A stretch of DNA of 43,681 nucleotides from PGYR01 sp041675005 (GTDB lineage Bacteria; Bacteroidota; Ignavibacteria; Kapaibacteriales; UBA2268): NCBI GenBank assembly GCA_041675005.1, contig JBAYUQ010000025.1, positions 1 through 43,681 on the forward strand, written 5' to 3'. The notes under the pieces were generated by a model. The model was given only the letters and a program-made list of their open reading frames with translations. It did no database searches and had not been told where the DNA came from. Below are positions 35,241 to 43,493 of this stretch, one piece after another (the first letter of the stretch is position 1; the number at the start of each line of letters is the position of its first letter). Position numbers and translations under genes: made by a program.

Positions 35241-35278
35241 CAAATTATAGCTATTTAAGATAAAAAACAAGTTTATCT
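35241..35278 (-). promoter_or_regulatory. Candidate promoter and operator of the Moco operon
   Basis: TATAAT (35249-35244, minus strand) is a good -10 box. Immediately upstream is the inverted repeat AGATAAA/TTTATCT (35258-35278, 7-bp spacer), overlapping the expected -35 region, where TTG lies 18 bp before TATAAT. A transcript starting near 35237 would begin with the structured leader. The inverted repeat is shared with the nar promoter at 35806-35828. Confidence 0.55.
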
Positions 35279-35397
35279 CAAATAATTCTTGTATTATAAA
35301 ATAAAAATATTGATATTTGCAACAGTCATTCATAAATAATTTAATTAATACCATGATTATCCCAATATTAGCGACTCAAATAAAGATAGATTTGGCT

Positions 35398-35742
35398 ATG
35401 CTTAATCCAAAGCTAAAAGATGTATTTAAGATAACTGAAAAAGCATATAATACTATCATCCAAATCAAATCTCAAAACAATATACCAGATGAAGATTTTG
35501 TCCGAATCATGTCTTTAAGTGGTGGATGTGCTGGAACCAAATATGATTTAGGGTTTGACCAAGCAGTCAGTGATGATGACAAGACCGTAGAATGTGGAGA
35601 TTTAAATTTAGTGATAGATAACAGATGTTTATATGATCTGCAAGGTGTAACACTAGAATACCAAGATAACGAGTTTGGTTCTGGATTTGTCTTTGATAGT
35701 CCAAGTAATGCTACCAGTTGCGGTGGATGTTCTGGCTGCTAG
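35398..35742 (+). CDS. IscA/HesB-like iron-sulfur protein
   Basis: A 114-residue protein from the ATG at 35398 (MLNPKLKDVFKITEKAYNTI), the best fit to the A-type carrier family, which usually begins just before the ITEKA helix. The frame is open to a TTG at 35317. The core SLSGGCAGTKYDLGFD matches the first conserved Cys block. The C-terminus has CGGCSGC in place of the usual CGCG. A-type carriers pass [2Fe-2S] or [4Fe-4S] clusters to apo-proteins. It lies divergent from the Moco operon and upstream of nar, so it may help maturation of the several Fe-S clusters of NarGH and MoaA. That link is inference. No Shine-Dalgarno is clear. Confidence 0.8.
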   Translation: MLNPKLKDVFKITEKAYNTIIQIKSQNNIPDEDFVRIMSLSGGCAGTKYDLGFDQAVSDDDKTVECGDLNLVIDNRCLYDLQGVTLEYQDNEFGSGFVFDSPSNATSCGGCSGC

Positions 35743-35805
35743 TATCAAAATAATAAGATAAGGAACAAAGACTAAAAATAAAAGATAGAAATACTAGTTT
35801 TAGAT

Positions 35806-35838
35806 TTAAGATAAAAATGTATTTATCTACTGTATAAT
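35806..35838 (+). promoter_or_regulatory. Candidate promoter and operator of the nar operon
   Basis: TTAAGATAAA (35806-35815), 6 bp, and TTTATCT (35822-35828) form an inverted repeat like the one at the Moco promoter, with an identical left arm. It is followed after 4 bp by TATAAT (35833-35838). No TTGACA-like -35 is in place, so a regulator binding the repeat is likely to act as activator. Confidence 0.5.
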
Positions 35839-35863
35839 CTTGAGTAGAAATAGAATTAAGAAT

Positions 35864-35879
35864 AACTCAATATTGAGTT
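35864..35879. promoter_or_regulatory. 16-bp perfect palindrome in the nar leader
   Basis: AACTCAATATTGAGTT is a perfect 16-bp palindrome located after the presumed TATAAT box and 47 bp before narC. It could be an operator or a hairpin in the mRNA leader. It does not have the FNR half-site spacing. Confidence 0.4.
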
Positions 35880-35926
35880 TAAAAATAAAGGCAAAAAAAT
35901 TATAAACTAATTAAAGAGTAATTGTC

Positions 35927-36763
35927 ATGCTACTTCGACACGCACTAGGCGTTATACTAATAGGAATAATCAGCTTTAATAATGCATTATCTTCGGATGG
36001 TGAAACTTTGTTTAAAGTATGTTCTGCTTGCCATACCATAGGTGGTGGGAAAATAGTAGGCCCTGATCTTAAGGGTATATCAGACAAAAGGTCTGATGAA
36101 TGGTTAATCAAATTTATTCAAAATTCTACAGAATTTATTCAATCTGGTGACGCAGATGCTATAGCGATATTCGAAGAAAATAATAGAATTCCTATGCCAG
36201 CTCAAGCATTATCAGATGCCCAAGTAAAAAGCATTATTGCCTATATAGATAGCAAAAGTGTAGATGCAGGCGATGGGGGAGAAGCCACTCCAGCAGTAAA
36301 AATCACCTACTTAGAAAGAGAAATCAATGACGGGGCAAAATTATTCTCCGGCGAAATGAGATTAAAAAATGGGGGTGCATCATGTATCTCTTGCCACAAC
36401 GTAAAATATGATAAATTTATGAGTGGTGGGGGGCTCGCAAAAGACTTAACCGAAGCAAAAACAAGAATTACTGACGCTGGTATCAGAGGAATGATTGGAA
36501 GCCCAGGTTTTCCAGCTATGATTGAGGCCTACAAAAATAATAAAATAACAGAAGACGAAGTTAAAAGCTTAACTGCATTTTTAGTTCACGTTGATGAAGA
36601 AAAAGATAACCATGAAGGCGGTAATTCAGCGGCTACATTACTAATGGGAGGATTTGGAGGGTTATTTGTACTCTTCATTATTCTCGCAATGCTGAGAACA
36701 AAAGTGAAAGCTAAGTCAGTGAACCAAGCTATTTATGACAGACAAATAAAATCAATAAATTAA
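35927..36763 (+). CDS. narC: Diheme cytochrome c of the nar operon, NarC-like
   Basis: A 278-residue exported cytochrome with a signal peptide (MLLRHALGVILIGIISFNNALS). Haem sites are CSACH (32-36) and CISCH (153-157). A C-terminal transmembrane anchor (about 233-256) is followed by a basic cytoplasmic tail. This is the layout of the diheme NarC of the Thermus narCGHJIK operon, which connects NarGHI with the respiratory chain and helps anchor the complex. Methionine residues that could be sixth ligands lie near IPMPAQAL and SGGGL, but cannot be assigned. It is the first gene of the operon, 18 bp before narG. Confidence 0.88.
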   Translation: MLLRHALGVILIGIISFNNALSSDGETLFKVCSACHTIGGGKIVGPDLKGISDKRSDEWLIKFIQNSTEFIQSGDADAIAIFEENNRIPMPAQALSDAQVKSIIAYIDSKSVDAGDGGEATPAVKITYLEREINDGAKLFSGEMRLKNGGASCISCHNVKYDKFMSGGGLAKDLTEAKTRITDAGIRGMIGSPGFPAMIEAYKNNKITEDEVKSLTAFLVHVDEEKDNHEGGNSAATLLMGGFGGLFVLFIILAMLRTKVKAKSVNQAIYDRQIKSIN

Positions 36764-36781
36764 TTTACAGAGGCTAATATT

Positions 36782-39700
36782 ATGAGTTGGATTGAAGATT
36801 TAATTGCTCCTAAAACTAGAAAATGGGAAGAATTCTACCGAAATCGTTTTCAACACGATACAGTCGCAAGATCCACACACGGAGTAAACTGTACAGGTGG
36901 TTGTTCGTGGGAGATATTTGTAAAAGAAGGAATAGTAGTATGGGAAACTCAACAGCTTGATTATCCCTTACTTGAAGATTCTCTTCCTCCGTACGAACCA
37001 AGAGGATGCCAGCGTGGTATATCATTTTCATGGTATCTTTACTCACCACTAAGGATAAAATATCCTTTAGTCCGTGGTAAGTTAATTGATGCATGGAGAG
37101 AGGAAAAAAGAAATACTGATAACCCTGTGCAAGCTTGGGAAAACCTTCAAAATAATAAAGAAAAGAGAACTGCATATCAAAAAGCTCGTGGGAAAGGTGG
37201 GTTCAGACGTGCTTCATGGGATGAGATGTTAGAAATGATTGCAGCATCTAATATATATACAGCTAAAAAATATGGTCCAGATCGTGTGATCGGATTCTCT
37301 CCAATTCCAGCGATGTCGATGATGAGTTACGCTTCTGGTGCAAGGTTTTTGCAACTACTAGGTGGTGTATGTCTTAGCTTTTATGATTGGTATTGTGACC
37401 TACCGAATGCTTCTCCTGAGATTTGGGGTGAGCAAACCGACGTTGCCGAATCAGCAGATTGGTATAACTCCAAGTTTATAGCTATAATGGGGGCAAACCT
37501 TGGGATGACACGTACTCCTGATGTCCACTTCTTATCGGAGGCAAGACACAATGGTACAAAAGCTGTTGTATTTGCTCCTGACTTCAACATGGTTGCCAAA
37601 TTTGCTGACCAATGGGTTCCACTTCATGCTGGGTCTGATGGTGCATATTGGATGGCTGTTACACACGTTATATTAAAAGAATTTCACTACGAAAAGAAGA
37701 CTCCTTACTTTATAGAATACTCAAAAAGATACACAGATTCTCCATTCTTGGTTGAGCTTGTCGAAGAAAATGGTGTTTATAAAGCAGACCGTCTTCTTCG
37801 TGCAAACAGAATTGAAAAATATAAAGACATAGAAAATGGTGATTGGAAGTTCCTTAATATCGATGAGACTTCTGGTGATCTTGTCGTGCCGAAAGGTGGT
37901 ATGGGATCTCGCTATAATAAAGAACAAGGTAATTGGAATTTGAAATATGAAAATGAGTATGATAACTCTGCTTATGACCCATATTTAACTTTCTTAGATA
38001 AAAATGATGGCATACTTCAAGTTGAATTTATTGATTACGGTCTAAACACACACGCAAAACGTGGTGTTCCAGTTCGTATGATAGAAACAGTTGATGGAAA
38101 AAAAGTTCCTGTTGCTACTGTATATGATATTACAATGGGACAATATGGCGTAGGTCGTGGACTTGAAGGTGATTATCCTGCAGATTATAGCGATAAGAAC
38201 GCTGCTTATACACCATCTTGGCAAGAATTGTTTACAGGAGTTGATGCAAGAACTATTCTTCAATTTGCAAGAGAATGGGCTTCTACTGCCGAAGCAACTG
38301 AAGGTAAATGTTCAATTATTATTGGTGCTGGTATCAATCACTGGTATCATGCAAACCTAATGTATAGAGCTGGTATTATGGCTCTTATGCTTACAGGTTG
38401 CGTTGGTAAAAATGGTGGTGGTCTAAATCACTATGTTGGTCAAGAAAAACTTGCACCAGGTGAATCATGGGGTGCTATTGCGTTTGCAAAAGATTGGGTA
38501 AGTGCATCTAGACTACAACAAGCTCCAATCTGGCACTATATAAATACTTGTCAGTATCGTTATGATGGTAAATCACATGACTATAACTTAACTCCTGATA
38601 ATGAGCTGACCAATATGCACACAGCAGATTTGATTTTCAAATCTGTGCGAAATGGATGGATGCCATTCTACCCTCAATTTAATGAGAATTCGTTGACTCT
38701 ATGCCAAGAAGCAATAGATAAAGGTGCTACAAACGATGAAGAAATTAAAAAATATGTTCTTGATAAATTAACATCAAAAGAGCTTAAATATTCTGTATCA
38801 GATCCTGACGCTGAAGAAAACCACCCACGTGTATGGTACATCTGGCGTGGTAATGCAATTATGGGGTCGATGAAAGGTCATGAATACGCACTAGATCATT
38901 ATCTTGGTACTCATAATAATAAGATTGCTGATGATTCTAAAATAGAAAAAACTGAAGAAGTTGTATGGCATGATGTTGCTCCTAAAGGGAAAATGGATCT
39001 TGTTATTGATCTTAACTTCCGTATGGATTCATCTGCATTATATTCTGATATAGTTCTCCCTGCTGCCTCATGGTATGAAAAAGATGACATGAACTCAACT
39101 GATATGCATTCATTCATTCACCCATTATCGGCTGCAATAGCACCAGTATGGGAAGCAAAAACAGACTGGGATATATTCAAACATGTGGCACGTGCAACTC
39201 AAGAAATGGCTAAAAAATATTACAAGGAGCCACTTAAAGATATAATAGCTACACCACTTTCACATGATTCGGTAGCAGAGATATCACAACCAACCATCAA
39301 AGATTGGTACAAAGGTGAAGTCGAACCTGTTCCTGGTAAATCAATGCACGGGTTAGTTGTTGTTGATCGTGATTATACTAAATTATATGACCATTTCATC
39401 GCATTGGGCGACAAGGTAAGGACTAAAGGACTTAGTGCCCATGGTAATCACTACTTCTGCGAAGAAGAGTATGATGAAATGATTACTTCTAATCACTTCC
39501 CTACAACTATAATTGATGGTAAGAAATATCCTTCAATCGAAGCAGATGTTGCCGCATCAAATGCGGTGCTCCATCTTTCTTCTCTAACAAACGGTAAACT
39601 AACTGTTCGTGCTTATGAAAATATGGAGAAGAAAACGGGACTAGTATTAGTTGATCTAGGAAAAGGTAGTGAAGATGTAAGAATGCGTCACACTGACCTT

Positions 39701-40405
39701 CAAACTCAACCCAAAAGATATAACAACTCTCCAGTTTGGTCTGGTTTGATGACAGATGGACGTGCATATTCTGCATTTACATATAATGTTGACCGACTAG
39801 TTCCTTGGAGAACACTGACTGGACGTCAACATCTGTACCTAGACCACCAAATGTATATTAAATACGGTGAACATCTAGCCACCTACAAACCATCTCCAAA
39901 ATGGCAAGTATATGGTGATTTGCGTGAGACTATTAAAAATGAGAAAAATGCTAGAGTATTAAACGTGCTTACTCCACATGGCAAATGGCATATTCACTCA
40001 ACCTATGGCGATAACCTAAGAATGCTTACACTCTCTCGTGGTGGTGAACCATGCTGGATGAGTGAAGAAGATGCAGCTGAACTTGGAATAAAAGATAATG
40101 ATTTTGTAGAAGTGTACAATGACCACGGTGTATATTGCTGTCGTGCAAATGTTTCAGCTAGGATACCAAAAGGTGTATGTATTGTTTATCACGTTCCAGA
40201 GCGAACAGTAAACATACCAAAATCACAAGTTCGTGGGAATCGTAGGGCCGGTGGACATAATTCATTTACTAGAATTCACCTTAAACCAAATTATTTGGCG
40301 GGTGGTTACGGACAATTCTCCTATCACTTCAATTATTGGGGACCAACGGCTGTAAACCGTGATACTCACGTGATAGTGAAAAAAATGGATAAAGTCGTTT
40401 ACTAA
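36782..40405 (+). CDS. narG: Respiratory nitrate reductase alpha subunit NarG
   Basis: A 1207-residue catalytic subunit that reduces nitrate to nitrite at a Mo-bis-MGD centre. The N-terminal [4Fe-4S] ligands are H33, C37, C41 and C76 (HGVNCTGGC ... EPRGCQRG), with spacing matching E. coli NarG. The predicted Mo ligand is Asp206 in WYCDLPNASP, equal to E. coli D222. Other landmarks are TRTPDVHFLSEARHNGTK and LYSDIVLPAASWYEKDDMNSTDMHSFIHPLSAA. The N-terminus (MSWIEDLIAPKTRKWEEFYR) has no twin-arginine signal, so the subunit is expected to face the cytoplasm. AGAGG precedes the start. It depends on the MGD cofactor made by the adjacent operon. Confidence 0.98.
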   Translation: MSWIEDLIAPKTRKWEEFYRNRFQHDTVARSTHGVNCTGGCSWEIFVKEGIVVWETQQLDYPLLEDSLPPYEPRGCQRGISFSWYLYSPLRIKYPLVRGKLIDAWREEKRNTDNPVQAWENLQNNKEKRTAYQKARGKGGFRRASWDEMLEMIAASNIYTAKKYGPDRVIGFSPIPAMSMMSYASGARFLQLLGGVCLSFYDWYCDLPNASPEIWGEQTDVAESADWYNSKFIAIMGANLGMTRTPDVHFLSEARHNGTKAVVFAPDFNMVAKFADQWVPLHAGSDGAYWMAVTHVILKEFHYEKKTPYFIEYSKRYTDSPFLVELVEENGVYKADRLLRANRIEKYKDIENGDWKFLNIDETSGDLVVPKGGMGSRYNKEQGNWNLKYENEYDNSAYDPYLTFLDKNDGILQVEFIDYGLNTHAKRGVPVRMIETVDGKKVPVATVYDITMGQYGVGRGLEGDYPADYSDKNAAYTPSWQELFTGVDARTILQFAREWASTAEATEGKCSIIIGAGINHWYHANLMYRAGIMALMLTGCVGKNGGGLNHYVGQEKLAPGESWGAIAFAKDWVSASRLQQAPIWHYINTCQYRYDGKSHDYNLTPDNELTNMHTADLIFKSVRNGWMPFYPQFNENSLTLCQEAIDKGATNDEEIKKYVLDKLTSKELKYSVSDPDAEENHPRVWYIWRGNAIMGSMKGHEYALDHYLGTHNNKIADDSKIEKTEEVVWHDVAPKGKMDLVIDLNFRMDSSALYSDIVLPAASWYEKDDMNSTDMHSFIHPLSAAIAPVWEAKTDWDIFKHVARATQEMAKKYYKEPLKDIIATPLSHDSVAEISQPTIKDWYKGEVEPVPGKSMHGLVVVDRDYTKLYDHFIALGDKVRTKGLSAHGNHYFCEEEYDEMITSNHFPTTIIDGKKYPSIEADVAASNAVLHLSSLTNGKLTVRAYENMEKKTGLVLVDLGKGSEDVRMRHTDLQTQPKRYNNSPVWSGLMTDGRAYSAFTYNVDRLVPWRTLTGRQHLYLDHQMYIKYGEHLATYKPSPKWQVYGDLRETIKNEKNARVLNVLTPHGKWHIHSTYGDNLRMLTLSRGGEPCWMSEEDAAELGIKDNDFVEVYNDHGVYCCRANVSARIPKGVCIVYHVPERTVNIPKSQVRGNRRAGGHNSFTRIHLKPNYLAGGYGQFSYHFNYWGPTAVNRDTHVIVKKMDKVVY

Positions 40406-40447
40406 TTAAGAATTAAAAATATACAAAGTTTAATAAAGGTTTTTATT

Positions 40448-42004
40448 ATGAATATCAAATCGCAAATTTCAATGGTCTTTCACCTTGATAAATGTATTGG
40501 ATGCCACACTTGTTCGGTTGCTTGTAAAAATATTTGGACCGATAGAAAGGGTGCCGAATATATGTGGTGGAATAATGTAGAGACCAAACCTGGTACTGGC
40601 TACCCCACCAAATGGGAAGATCAAGACATTTACCATGGTGGTTGGGAAAGAGATGCCGGCAAAATCAAACTCAGAGGAGCTGGAAAAGGCAAAGGATTAG
40701 GAAATATTTTCCATAATCCGAAACTACCTATGATAGACGATTATTATGAGCCATTTACATATAAATATTTGGATTTAATTGAGTCTCCAGAAATGGATGA
40801 CCAACCAACGGCTCGCCCAATTTCACTTATCACAGGCAAGCCAATGGATATCAAAATGGGTCCAAACTGGGATGACGACCTGAGTGGTACTCCAGATTTT
40901 GCTCGTAACGATGTTAATCTGAAGAAATTAAGTCCGAAAGAACAAGAAGCTATGTTTCAAATGGAACAAATGGCCTTCTTTTATCTCCCTCGTATTTGTA
41001 ATCATTGTTTGAATCCTGCTTGTGTGGCATCTTGCCCATCAGGTGCTATATACAAACGTGGCGAGGACGGTATAGTCCTTATAAACCAAGATGTTTGTAA
41101 AGGATGGAGAATGTGCGTTACCGCTTGTCCTTATAAAAAAACATATTACAACTGGCACACTGGTAAGAGTGAAAAATGTATCTTGTGTTACCCAAGACTT
41201 GAAAACGGGCTAGCTCCAGCTTGTATGCACTCTTGTGTGGGTCGTATCCGCTACTTAGGTGTATTGCTATATGATGCAGACAAAATAGAAGAGACTGTTG
41301 CTGGTACTGCAACTGACTCTGATTTAGTTCAACGTCAAAAAGATATGATATTGGATCCATTTGATCCTGCTATAATAGCAGCAGCAAAACTAAATGGAAT
41401 TCCAGACTCTACAATTAAAGCAGCTCAATCATCGCCAGTGTATAAATTCTTGAAAGTATGGAATTTAGCTCTACCACTTCATCCTGAATATGGAACATTA
41501 CCTATGTTATTCTATGTTCCACCTATGCTTCCAGTTATGGCTTCTATCTCAGAGCAAAATAAATCTGATCAAGTAAAACAAATGGATTCAAGAAGTAAGG
41601 TATGGGAAGACAAATGGCTATATGACACTACAACGAAAGAAATTTTTGGTTCAATTGATGATGTTCGTTTTCCTCTTGAATATATGGCAAACCTATTCAC
41701 GGCTGGTAATGTCCCAATACTCAAAGATGTTATTAGGAAATTAATGGCTATGCGTATTTACAGACGTTGGAAAACAGTTGGAGATATCCCAGAAGATAAA
41801 GCAATGGAGGCGTTAAAAGAAGTAAATTATACAGTTGATGAAGTTGAAGCAGCTTATTATTTGACATCTCTTGCCAAATTTAACGATAGATTTGTTATCC
41901 CACCCGCTCACAGAGAACAGGCAATTGAAATGCTAGAGTTTACAGGTGACGCTAAGGGATCTGTAGGGTTTGGTCCCAAAAAAGCCCCAGTCAGAGGAGC
42001 GTAA
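40448..42004 (+). CDS. narH: Respiratory nitrate reductase beta subunit NarH
   Basis: A 518-residue Fe-S electron-transfer subunit linking NarI to NarG. Cys ligands start at CIGCHTCSVACKN (C16, C19, C22, C26). A second set is ICNHCLNPACVASCPSGAI, followed by VCKGWRMCVTACPYKK, where Trp replaces one Cys as in the [3Fe-4S] cluster of NarH. A fourth set is CILCYPRLENGLAPACMHSCVGRIRYLG. So three [4Fe-4S] and one [3Fe-4S] cluster are expected. A gap of 42 bp separates it from narG. Confidence 0.98.
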   Translation: MNIKSQISMVFHLDKCIGCHTCSVACKNIWTDRKGAEYMWWNNVETKPGTGYPTKWEDQDIYHGGWERDAGKIKLRGAGKGKGLGNIFHNPKLPMIDDYYEPFTYKYLDLIESPEMDDQPTARPISLITGKPMDIKMGPNWDDDLSGTPDFARNDVNLKKLSPKEQEAMFQMEQMAFFYLPRICNHCLNPACVASCPSGAIYKRGEDGIVLINQDVCKGWRMCVTACPYKKTYYNWHTGKSEKCILCYPRLENGLAPACMHSCVGRIRYLGVLLYDADKIEETVAGTATDSDLVQRQKDMILDPFDPAIIAAAKLNGIPDSTIKAAQSSPVYKFLKVWNLALPLHPEYGTLPMLFYVPPMLPVMASISEQNKSDQVKQMDSRSKVWEDKWLYDTTTKEIFGSIDDVRFPLEYMANLFTAGNVPILKDVIRKLMAMRIYRRWKTVGDIPEDKAMEALKEVNYTVDEVEAAYYLTSLAKFNDRFVIPPAHREQAIEMLEFTGDAKGSVGFGPKKAPVRGA

Positions 42005-42005
42005 A

Positions 42006-42677
42006 ATGACAGATAACTATTCACATTACGAACTACTATCTGGTCTATTTTTATTTCCAGTACAAGGGTTTGCCGATTACTCGGAATCTGTTCAAGAATT
42101 TGTTCAAGAACACTACCCTGAACTTGCTGGTCAGTTGGAACAATTCACAGAATATACAAGAGATATGAAGTTACTTGACCAACAAGAACTCTACACGAGG
42201 TCTTTTGAGGTTCAAGCCATCACAACTCTTGAACTTGGTTATGTCCTCTTTGGAGAAGACTACAAACGTGGAGCATTACTTGTTCACATGAATCGTGAAT
42301 TGCGTGACAATGGAATAGAAACTAATGGTGAACTATCCGATCACTTACCATTTGTTCTACAACTACTTGCTAGACACCCAGACGAGGAATTCAAACAAGA
42401 ACTTGTATTAAAAATTCTTGCCCCAGCACTAAAAAACATAATAGATGAGTTTAGTGAAAAGAAAATGGAATACAAAAACAAGTTCTATAAAAAACAATAC
42501 AAAACAATCATTGACAGCTCTGATAAATATAAAATGATTTATCTAAATGCACTCGAAACAGTATATAAAATATTAAAAATTGACTTTGACATTAAACGTG
42601 ACATCATTAGTCTCGGTTCGAATGATTTCTTGAAATCAGTGAATACCGAGCTTACCGCGGAAAATGAAAAAGTTTAA
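42006..42677 (+). CDS. narJ: Nitrate reductase assembly chaperone NarJ
   Basis: A 223-residue cytosolic chaperone that holds apo-NarGH for insertion of the Mo cofactor and Fe-S cluster. The ATG at 42006 (MTDNYSHYELLSGLFLFP) is chosen because GAGGAG lies just upstream and the narH stop is 1 bp before it. An in-frame upstream start at 41970 lies inside narH and is unlikely. The family pattern LGYVLFGEDYKRGALLVHMNRELRDNG and the following DHLPFVLQLLA are present. Confidence 0.93.
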   Translation: MTDNYSHYELLSGLFLFPVQGFADYSESVQEFVQEHYPELAGQLEQFTEYTRDMKLLDQQELYTRSFEVQAITTLELGYVLFGEDYKRGALLVHMNRELRDNGIETNGELSDHLPFVLQLLARHPDEEFKQELVLKILAPALKNIIDEFSEKKMEYKNKFYKKQYKTIIDSSDKYKMIYLNALETVYKILKIDFDIKRDIISLGSNDFLKSVNTELTAENEKV

Positions 42678-42691
42678 AAAAAAGGTATATT

Positions 42692-43420
42692 ATGAATTTC
42701 TTAGATAATTTTTTCTTTATTGCTTTGCCATACGTGGCACTCGTAGGATTTCTAATAGGAACAATTGTTCGATATAGAATGGCTAAGTTCAGTATCAGTT
42801 CACTATCTTCTCAGTTCATGGAAAGTGGATCATTATTCTGGGGCTCAGTTTCATTCCATATTGGTATTCTTATACTAATATTTGGGCATCTGATAGCATT
42901 TTTATTCCCAAGCACTTTGCTTGCTTTTAATTCAGTTCCAGTTAGGTTACTGATAATCGAAATTACTGGGTTTGCGGCAGGGCTTTTATTACTATTTGGA
43001 TTGCTAAAACTCCTTTATAGAAGACTAACCAATGACAGGGTATTAATGGTCACTAACAAAATGGATATTTTCGTTGAGTTATTGATTCTAGCTCAAGTAA
43101 TCTTAGGAATTCTTGTAGCTTACAATTACCAGTGGGGGTCATCTTGGTTTGCAGCAGTTCTTACACCATATCTTCGTTCAATATTCTTGTTTTCTCCTGA
43201 TATTGCTGCAGTTTCTGCTATGCCTTGGATGATGAAATGGCATGTAATAGGTGCTTATCTGATAGTATTATTGTTCCCATTCTCAAGACTTATGCACATC
43301 CTCGTAACACCTTTACATTATATTTGGAGACCATACCAAAGAGTACTCTGGAATTGGGATCCTAAAAAAATAAGAGATCCAAAAACAAAATGGACTCAAC
43401 ACAGACCAAAAAACACATAA
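42692..43420 (+). CDS. narI: Nitrate reductase gamma subunit NarI (cytochrome b)
   Basis: A 242-residue membrane subunit with five transmembrane helices that oxidises quinol and passes electrons to NarH. The haem b ligands are H56, H66, H184 and H202, in SFHIGILILIFGH and MKWHVIGAYLIVLLFPFSRLMH, with the same spacing as in E. coli (56, 66, 187, 205). The C-terminal ending LHYIWRPYQRVLWNWDPKK is typical. It lies 14 bp after narJ, with a Shine-Dalgarno-like AAAAAAGG upstream. A terminator follows. Confidence 0.96.
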   Translation: MNFLDNFFFIALPYVALVGFLIGTIVRYRMAKFSISSLSSQFMESGSLFWGSVSFHIGILILIFGHLIAFLFPSTLLAFNSVPVRLLIIEITGFAAGLLLLFGLLKLLYRRLTNDRVLMVTNKMDIFVELLILAQVILGILVAYNYQWGSSWFAAVLTPYLRSIFLFSPDIAAVSAMPWMMKWHVIGAYLIVLLFPFSRLMHILVTPLHYIWRPYQRVLWNWDPKKIRDPKTKWTQHRPKNT

Positions 43421-43428
43421 TAAAATAG

Positions 43429-43470
43429 AAACCCTGTTGAAAGACTAATGTCATTTAATAGGGTTTTTTT
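43429..43470 (+). terminator. Rho-independent terminator after narI
   Basis: AAACCCT (43429-43435) pairs with AGGGTTT (43460-43466), and the stem extends inward through wobble pairs. The stem is followed by an unbroken run of T. It lies between narI and narK and would reduce read-through into narK. Confidence 0.8.
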
Positions 43471-43493
43471 TAATAATTATTAGGTAATAAAAA

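Noticed and set aside
35111..35254. A minus-strand open frame ending PCPICKG in the Moco leader that looks like a small zinc-ribbon protein
   Set aside because: It has no ATG, GTG or TTG start, begins at about the predicted transcription start, and the same bases form strong helices with a GAAA loop. I take it as coincidental coding, though conservation analysis could reverse this.
35864..35879. FNR binding site at the nar promoter
   Set aside because: The palindrome lacks the TTGAT-N4-ATCAA arrangement; the half-sites face the wrong way.
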